From Allacma fusca (taxonomy: Eukaryota; Arthropoda; Collembola; Symphypleona; Sminthuridae), in contig OX359249.1 in assembly GCA_947179485.1 (NCBI GenBank), forward strand, positions 31,420,250-31,484,249: a stretch of 64,000 nucleotides of DNA. Direction: 5' to 3'. The notes beneath the pieces were generated by a model that saw nothing but the letters and a program-made list of their open reading frames with translations, searched no databases and was not told the DNA's origin. The translations under genes were made by a program, and so were the position numbers. The first letter of the stretch is position 1; every line of letters begins with the position of its first letter. Shown here piece by piece: positions 57,350 through 64,000 of the stretch.

Positions 57350-58469
57350 CTTAAACATAATACATTATCAAACTAGGAAATAGTTCACAAGAAAGCACTT
57401 ATCGCACCATAGTGTTTATCCGCAATAAGAAAAAATAATTTGTTTTCTATTATATCAACATTAATTATGCACACCTGAATGCAGGACAATTTCAATGCAG
57501 AAGTCGTTTACGAAGTTAGAATGTTCATGTTTACAATTGGTTAAAAATCTGGTGTTTACATATTGAGCTACATTTACAATTGTGAGCACGCCAATGAGAA
57601 GTCAAGATCAGGTGCATACTTTTTATGTGATAAGCCATACGTATCCTAATTGTAAGGATTAATATCAATTAGTGATGACAGCATTCATACAATATACTGG
57701 ACCCTTCTACCTTAATTGGCAATAAATTAAAATGTAATTAATTACCTAAAATAACCAAAAACTTCATAAAGCAAGAAATACGTCTCAAAAGTCTTTGGCT
57801 CGGCTACGTTTATACAAAAGTAGATATTGATATAAACAGCACACTTGCATGTGAGTTAACCCTTGGATTTGTTTCACAAGACTTGTTAAGTCTAAGTAGA
57901 AACTCGTAGCGTCCTGTAAAGGGCGTAGTTACATTTGTGAACAGCAGGAGATCCTCTGCAGTCAATAGTTTACTTACGATTAATAATTTACACTTGTAAA
58001 CATTGTAAGTATTGAATACATGTAAAGCTTTCTGAGAAAAGAAGACTTGCTGTTAACAATATGCACTGGAAACTAACTTACAGGTAGCAGTGCACGTTCA
58101 CATTAGGCTTTGTTTTAAAGTAACAATAAATCCTTTGATGTCACGTTGCAAGTTTATAACTTATTCGAGAAAGTTAATAAGAAATTTGGTAACATTAGCA
58201 ACGACATTTTAAATTTTATTTGGAGCAAATGCTTTGAAAACATGACCACCAGTTACAACCGAATTGAAAACAAGTGTTGACAACCTGTAGGTACTAATAC
58301 TACCAGTTTTTACTTTTTTACAAATACCACACTGAATGTGTCTTGTAGAAAAAAATTATAAAACTCGGTTTTTCAAAGCTAAACAACTAACAGAGGATAA
58401 CTCCACTAATTATGTACACTCATACCGTCACTAATAAATTAACGTAGTTTTTATGTGCGAGACAGAAAC

Positions 58470-58475
58470 TTTATT
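58470..58475 (-). terminator. AATAAA poly(A) signal, XPO5
   Basis: Minus-strand AATAAA about 194 nt past the exportin-5 stop codon. Confidence 0.5.
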
Positions 58476-58668
58476 TCACTGTAACAACTAGGCTATTTGC
58501 CTGAAACATATTTTAGCATTAATTATCAGCTATAATTTTGCCAATTGCAGCAATGTTACTACCCAAAACATGAGCAATGAGCAACCGTATCCGGCCTAGA
58601 ATACGATACAGACATGATTAATTAGTTCTAATTATACAATCTGGCACGAGCAAACAGCTTACAGGTAA

Positions 58669-61600
58669 CTAGGACAAATGTATAAGAGAAAAACATTCTC
58701 TGAGATCAACTTCCTTTGATGCTGATTCTTTTTTAGAAGCTTTCTCGTTGTTATAAATAAGAAGCTTAGGTAATTGAGTTAACCATTGATTTTTCAGTCT
58801 GGGATCTTGTGATGAGTTTGTGCGCTGAACAATATTTCTTATTATTTCCTTTCTTTTTTTTACAATACTGGATTGATTCCCTTTGTTCATTTGAAGCATC
58901 CGTACAACGTCTTCCTCTGAAGCGCCCCAGTTTTTGAATAACTAAAATAATCGCAGCAAAAATCAATGCATTACAGCCAGTAAATATTTAATTTAAAATA
59001 TGTTGAATAAAAAGTGACAATAAAGCTAAGTCCAAGAATTCGTTGAAGTGATTTATTACTAGTAAGGTCTTACTTCTAATATCGAAGGATCGTTGGATGA
59101 GTAGTCCGAAAGAATGACGTCGAGAATTCTAAAGAGGGGATCGAAGGTCATTTCGACTTCTTTGACAGCAGATACAGCTTTCAAAGCTACCGTAAAAACT
59201 CCCCGTACTACATCGGGATATAAGCCTATGAATTTCATGGACAGCATTAAACAGCGAGCTGCTTTTAAATTCACCTGACTGAATTTCCACCCAAGTGCAC
59301 TGTAAAAAAACATTGTTACGAATCAGTGCCTCAACTAACAGAAGCAACCAAGTCAGAGCCATGACAAACAATGTTTTTGAAAATGAATAAAAGGCTTACT
59401 TTGCACACAAATGAATGATTGCTTGGAAACAAACTACATCATTGAGCAACAGTTTTCCAACTTCACCGATTTCATTGGAAGAGGAACCTTGTTGAGGCCT
59501 ACCGTGACCGTTTTGGGGCATTTCGTCATCTAAGTCCATGCCCCCGCCGAAACTAAATGTTCTATGGATATCATCACTACTTTTGGACATTTCCAATAGC
59601 TTCAAGAGTAGATCAAAATATTCTTTTGTCAGCAGGCGCAAAGTAGCATTTTCCACTATTTCAGCTTCTTCGCTAGGAGCATTGTCATCATCCATGGAAT
59701 CAAAATCCACTGACTGCCACCGAGCAACAAGACGATTTAGAACTGTAAATTTAAAAAATGCCTTATACCTGCAGGTTTGAAAATTAATGTATAAGTGCAG
59801 GTTTACTTTTGCCAAGCTTGCAATTCACTATGAATGATGCTCTAATACAATCCCCCGCTTCTTGGGGTCGGTAAAATATCACAGATCTTACGGAACGGTC
59901 CGAACTGTTGAATGAAAGGGATCATGACTGTTTCAACATATTCGAAAGGACATGACTGTAGAAATGGTCTGTAAACCATTTTCAAAAATCGACGAATTTG
60001 AAAGTCGTTCATTTTGGCACTAGAATCTCCAATATAGGACAAGTAAGCATCTACAATGTGTGGTATAGAATACAGCTTGTTTCCAAACTTAGGTCCACAT
60101 CCCCCTAAAATTGTATAGGTAGAGTCTTCCAAAGCTCGAACAAATATCTAAATTTGAACGAAAATTCAATGCTAGCCCCTAATTCAAACCAAACTGATAT
60201 ATGTTTCGACAATTGCTAGTAAATCTACCTGGAATTTTTCTTTTACAGATTTTGGTGCGGGTTCACTATCTTCAACTGAGTGGTCCACAAACCCTAGGAG
60301 TGAGTTTCGTTCCGCAGGGTACATATCCAGCAGGAAATTCGTTGCTGGATCAAGGATTAAACTGTGAAGAGTTTTTGTGAGTTCTAGAACTACAGGAAAT
60401 GTTGGGCGTATCAAATTAAACAACGACTCGGCGAAGTCACTTGAGGTCTGCGATTCAGTAGTAAATTGGACTCGATTAAACAGAGCCACAAGGAGACTTA
60501 GATTCCGGAGAAACACTGGCCTCTTCTGGTAAAATACTTCCTCTGTAAACAATGTAGCAAATTCAGTAGTTGAATGGCAGATGCTGGCGATTTCTTGCCA
60601 CTCTGACGGAGCAATCAAGGACTGTATAAAAACAAGCTGCTGGGTTCTGTCGTTCCTAAAACATAAATGGACCACTGTTGAGACATCTAATATAAAATTA
60701 AAAACTACATGAAAGTGTCAGTATTTTCATGCAAGCATCTGCAATTCTGAAATCAATGTTTAATTTATTGTTCCCAAATATCAGAATGCAAGAGAAATAA
60801 ATATTTTTAGGACTCTTGCGAATTGGAAAGATTCTGAAAGGTATGTCAATCACTCACCATCGATTAGACGTTATCAACAGGCACTCTATTAAACTAACGT
60901 ATTCCATGGAGTTCAATTTATCTTTCATATTTACCGTCTCTTGATGAATGGAATCAAACATTTCTATAAACAGTTCTCCATTATCTTTGGCGAGCTAACA
61001 AAAATTAAGAAATTCGTGTGGTAAGTCAAAGTGCGCATGTATTAAATACAAATTAAAGGTTGCTAAAGTGATGTCATTGTTAGAAGAAAAAACTTACTTT
61101 GATAAATAAAGAAGCAACATGTCTTCTAATAAGTCTTTCCGATTCGGGGTATGTAAAACAATGAAACAATGACTTTAATATAGAACACATTAAATTTGTC
61201 GTTTCGCTCGTAAAGGCAGCTTTTTTCTTAGCCAAGGACAAAAATATAAACAATCCGGATACAGTGGAAAGTATAGCTGATTTCAATACTGTTTTCTCCT
61301 CACTGCTATACTTGATAAATGACTGCTCCAGGTGTTGCAATCCCAAATGCACAACCTCTTCTTCTTCCTAATGAAAATATTAGTCCATTGATGATCGATA
61401 GAATGTGAGACTCTACATTAGTTAATCACAATGGTTTTCTTACGTGAGAAATAGTTGATGTAACGTTATCAATTAACGAACCCAAAGCCTCCCACTGAAT
61501 CACTTCCATGGTACCAGGATCATTCAGGGCACTAATTATCCACGGGCTTAAAAACAAATACATGGGCCTAACTTTGCTAAAAAGACGTAAAGTAGTACAA

Positions 61601-63457
61601 AATTCGTGCTTTAGCCGACCTAACTCGTCCTTTTCTCCCGGAACAGGAGTACTAACTAGCTTCTTCATCATGAGATTTAGAATGCTGCAATTCAATAAGA
61701 ATCCATTAAACACTAAACAAGTACATGACACGCTGAAGAAACTTTGCCCACTTACACAGCGAACTATTGGACATACCTGTTTATAATCAGAGAATAACTT
61801 TCATCCTTCAGGCAATCTTTATCCTTTGAATCGACTGTTGTCTTCATGAAGTTGTGAAATGCAATCGCTGTTCCGACAACTGCTGCAGCTGCCGACTTCG
61901 AAGCCATTGATTCGCATAGCGAAAAAAATTTTGTGAGTGAATCTCGGTCTTTTCCACAACTGGAACCGATGAAACTCAAGACATCAGACATTTGCTTAAT
62001 AAAATGCAATTCCTCCGCTCCTTCCTGCCTTATAGCTTCTTGCAAAGATCCAAAATTCACGTCCTTCATTAATTCTACATAAACTTTAGCCTTCTCTCGC
62101 TTGTCTTTTCTTTGCAGAAGCTGAAGAAATAACACAAAATACTTATTACCCTAAATACTTCCAATTTGTTATGCCCATAAGTAACAGTAATTCATTCCAT
62201 TTCCACAAAAAATCACATACGCGTAGGTATATGATTAGTCTTAGTGACAACATAAACAAACCTGTAAAATGCATTCAGCTGCATCAGATCTAAACACTAA
62301 ATGACGAGTCAATTGGAACAGCAAAGTGATTCGATTTCTCTCTAAGAAAAGGTCCGTAGCTGCTAGCTCAATGAAAGGTAGAATTGAACCGAAAAACATT
62401 TTGCACTTGGCGATATTTATCTGAGTTTGGTTAATACTGCACTCTTCTAACGACGCCCCCAATAGCTCAAATAGAGTTGGCACTGTTTCTGTTGACACGG
62501 CCACTAAACTTTGCAACAATTCCCGCTTTCTGGAGAAACTGTCTTCCTCCTAAAATTGATTCCGTGATCACATCAATATAATAACAATCACCAGATTATT
62601 ATTTCAGTAGATTTGAAAAGAAAGAGCACCTGGCACAATGCGATGTCTTCAAACAGTCGCCTGAGCACAATGTACGCTAATATTGATCTCTTCCCTAAAG
62701 TAAATAAAGATGGAACCAAATCCGGCCACAGCTGAGGCCATTCTCGTTTTGCTATTTCTACAATGGTCCTGTGAAGCACAAACAACCAAATTAACACACA
62801 GCTCCCACCTTGAGACACAAATCACATCTTCAGCAACCCTGCTCCTACTTCTCAATATAACTCCCAGCATTTTAAACGAAATATAACAAATTGACCCCGG
62901 ACATTAACTCTCCCTCAAATTTCAACTACCTTGCTAAGGCCTCTTTAAGGAATCCAGGTTGGTTCGGCAGGCCCAAAAATCCATTTTCCAGCAAGTACAT
63001 GAGCCTGTTCTGTAAGTACAACAAACCAAATCTTACTAGTGCTGCTAACTCCTCTCACATAATTTCACTAAACACCCCTCCTACTCTCAGCAAATTCTAA
63101 TCTCTACCTTGATCACATCCCGGCAGTCCAGAGTCGCCCAATGGTACTTGGTAAGGTCCTCAATGATCCTCAATCCCGAAAACACTACCTCGACCTCCAA
63201 TTTAGTAGTCAACACAATCCCAACAGTAGCCACCGTCGAAATCGGCTCATGTGTTCGGAATGTTTCGCAAAATATGTGTGCGGTCTGTCGCTCTTCCGGC
63301 GTGGATGATGGGTTCAGTTCAATCTGTCAAGTCATTTCATCAAATTAATGAACACTCGATACTCCCAAAAATATATATCATTCGTACTCACCTGAATTGA
63401 GCGTATAAAGTTCTCCACGGCGTTTGATAATGTGCTGTCCATTATTTGTACCTCCAT
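58669..63457 (-). CDS. XPO5: Exportin-5
   Basis: A karyopherin-beta/HEAT-repeat nuclear export receptor; with Ran-GTP it carries pre-miRNAs and other structured small RNAs out of the nucleus. The fourteen exons are 63457-63392, 63323-63108, 63009-62930, 62768-62630, 62549-62262, 62120-61777, 61684-61444, 61367-61098, 60994-60858, 60655-60229, 60147-59892, 59742-59400, 59299-59074 and 58941-58669. They total 3,306 nt (1,101 aa; human 1,204), and all phases close. IAKREWPQLWPDLVPSLFTL near residue 125 is the exportin-5 form of the conserved helix (KREWPQHWPD in human). SDAAECILQLLQRKDKREK and the C-terminal KKRKEIIRNIVQ...QLPKLL also match the family. The remainder is diverged helical repeat sequence, about 100 residues shorter than human. 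The ATG has G at -3 and +4; a tiny upstream ORF overlaps it. Early introns are G-poor on the plus strand. Confidence 0.94.
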
Positions 63458-63468
63458 CACGGAGACAT
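63457..63468 (-). promoter_or_regulatory. Three-codon uORF overlapping the XPO5 start (TGATG)
   Basis: An upstream ATG encodes Met-Ser-Pro-stop, and the A of its TGA is the A of the presumed XPO5 ATG. Whether it is in the mRNA depends on the unknown transcription start. A possible acceptor (CGGTCAG) only a few nt upstream makes inclusion uncertain. Confidence 0.4.
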
Positions 63469-64000
63469 TTATAAACTGACCGTGAGATAATGTCTACAAA
63501 TTAGACTAAAGTCTGGGTATATGATCCCTCACTCTTTCCAAATATCCATTTGGAATATTTAAAAGATTCAATGACAATAAGTATCCACGGTTCACCACGA
63601 ACGTTAATGTCCAGCCGATTCACATTCACTAGGATGTTTGTCTTTAACGTGAACAACACTGGCAGTTGGAAATATTTTTGTTTTTTTATTTATTTCTTGT
63701 AATAATTATACTTACTTGAATTTCTGAAAACACCAGCTTTAGCCAACAAGTCCACTTATTTATTCCGCTGGTAAAAACTGCTATCAACACTCAAAACGGA
63801 TGGCTATACACACCGGTGTCCCGTACTTATTTAGGTTTACATCTACAAGATCTACATAAGATTCCGCATGCGACTCTCTTCTGCACAAACTCATCCAGTC
63901 AAAAAGTATACGTCCAATGCATTAGGTCTGACTCCGTCTGTGCAAGTCCTGTCTTTAGTTTGTGTTGGGTTCCCTTCCACTATGTACGTTACTTGAGTAC
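63458..64000. other. Upstream flank of XPO5
   Basis: It presumably carries the XPO5 5' UTR and promoter. No coding exon is recognised and no clear TATA box was seen. Confidence 0.4.

Larger units (their letters stand above)
45867..58469. other. Gene-poor region upstream of WDSUB1, downstream of XPO5
   Basis: There is no recognised gene. The left end should contain the WDSUB1 promoter; the right end is the XPO5 3' flank. Two minus-strand exon-like segments (55,480-55,606 and 57,238-57,349) and a patch richer in G+C with open frames on both strands (about 55,980-56,350) are the only coding hints. A C10 homopolymer is at 54,655-54,664. Confidence 0.5.

Overview
The window is AT-rich nuclear DNA from an intron-containing animal. 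Exons are short, splice sites are canonical GT/AG, and introns range from about 50 nt to several kb. Every recognisable protein is a conserved metazoan housekeeping or cytoskeletal gene. Composition and protein similarity suggest an invertebrate, probably an arthropod, perhaps a crustacean; this is an impression, not a demonstration. I saw no bacterial genes, CRISPR arrays, rRNA or tRNA, and recognised no complete transposon.

Layout: 1-11,090 shows no supported gene. 11,261-13,886 (-) is a five-exon 3-hydroxyacyl-CoA dehydrogenase type 2 (HSD17B10/scully). Divergent from it, 15,946-17,913 (+) is a six-exon R3HCC1/R3HCC1L-like gene. Converging on that, 21,660-26,229 (-) holds the body of a class II coronin, whose start lies upstream; candidate 5' exons are near 36.2 and 37.9 kb. 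39,337-40,505 (+) is the Complex II assembly factor SDHAF3, with a possible second terminal exon in its intron. 41,394-45,866 (-) is a 15-exon WDSUB1-like gene. 45.9-58.4 kb has no recognised gene. 58,669-63,457 (-) is a complete 14-exon exportin-5.

The most notable object is the WDSUB1-like gene. Its reading frame joins two complete seven-bladed WD40 propellers in tandem, ahead of one SAM domain and one U-box, giving about 899 aa against about 476 for human WDSUB1. The two propellers share intron positions and phases, so a genomic block of exons plus introns was duplicated in frame.

The genes are functionally unrelated: mitochondrial metabolism (HSD17B10, SDHAF3), actin regulation (coronin), ubiquitin ligation (WDSUB1), nuclear export (XPO5) and an RNA-binding-like protein (R3HCC1L). 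All exon structures were derived by eye from reading frames, splice consensus and phase bookkeeping. The five complete CDSs close exactly in frame. The coronin ends are less certain.
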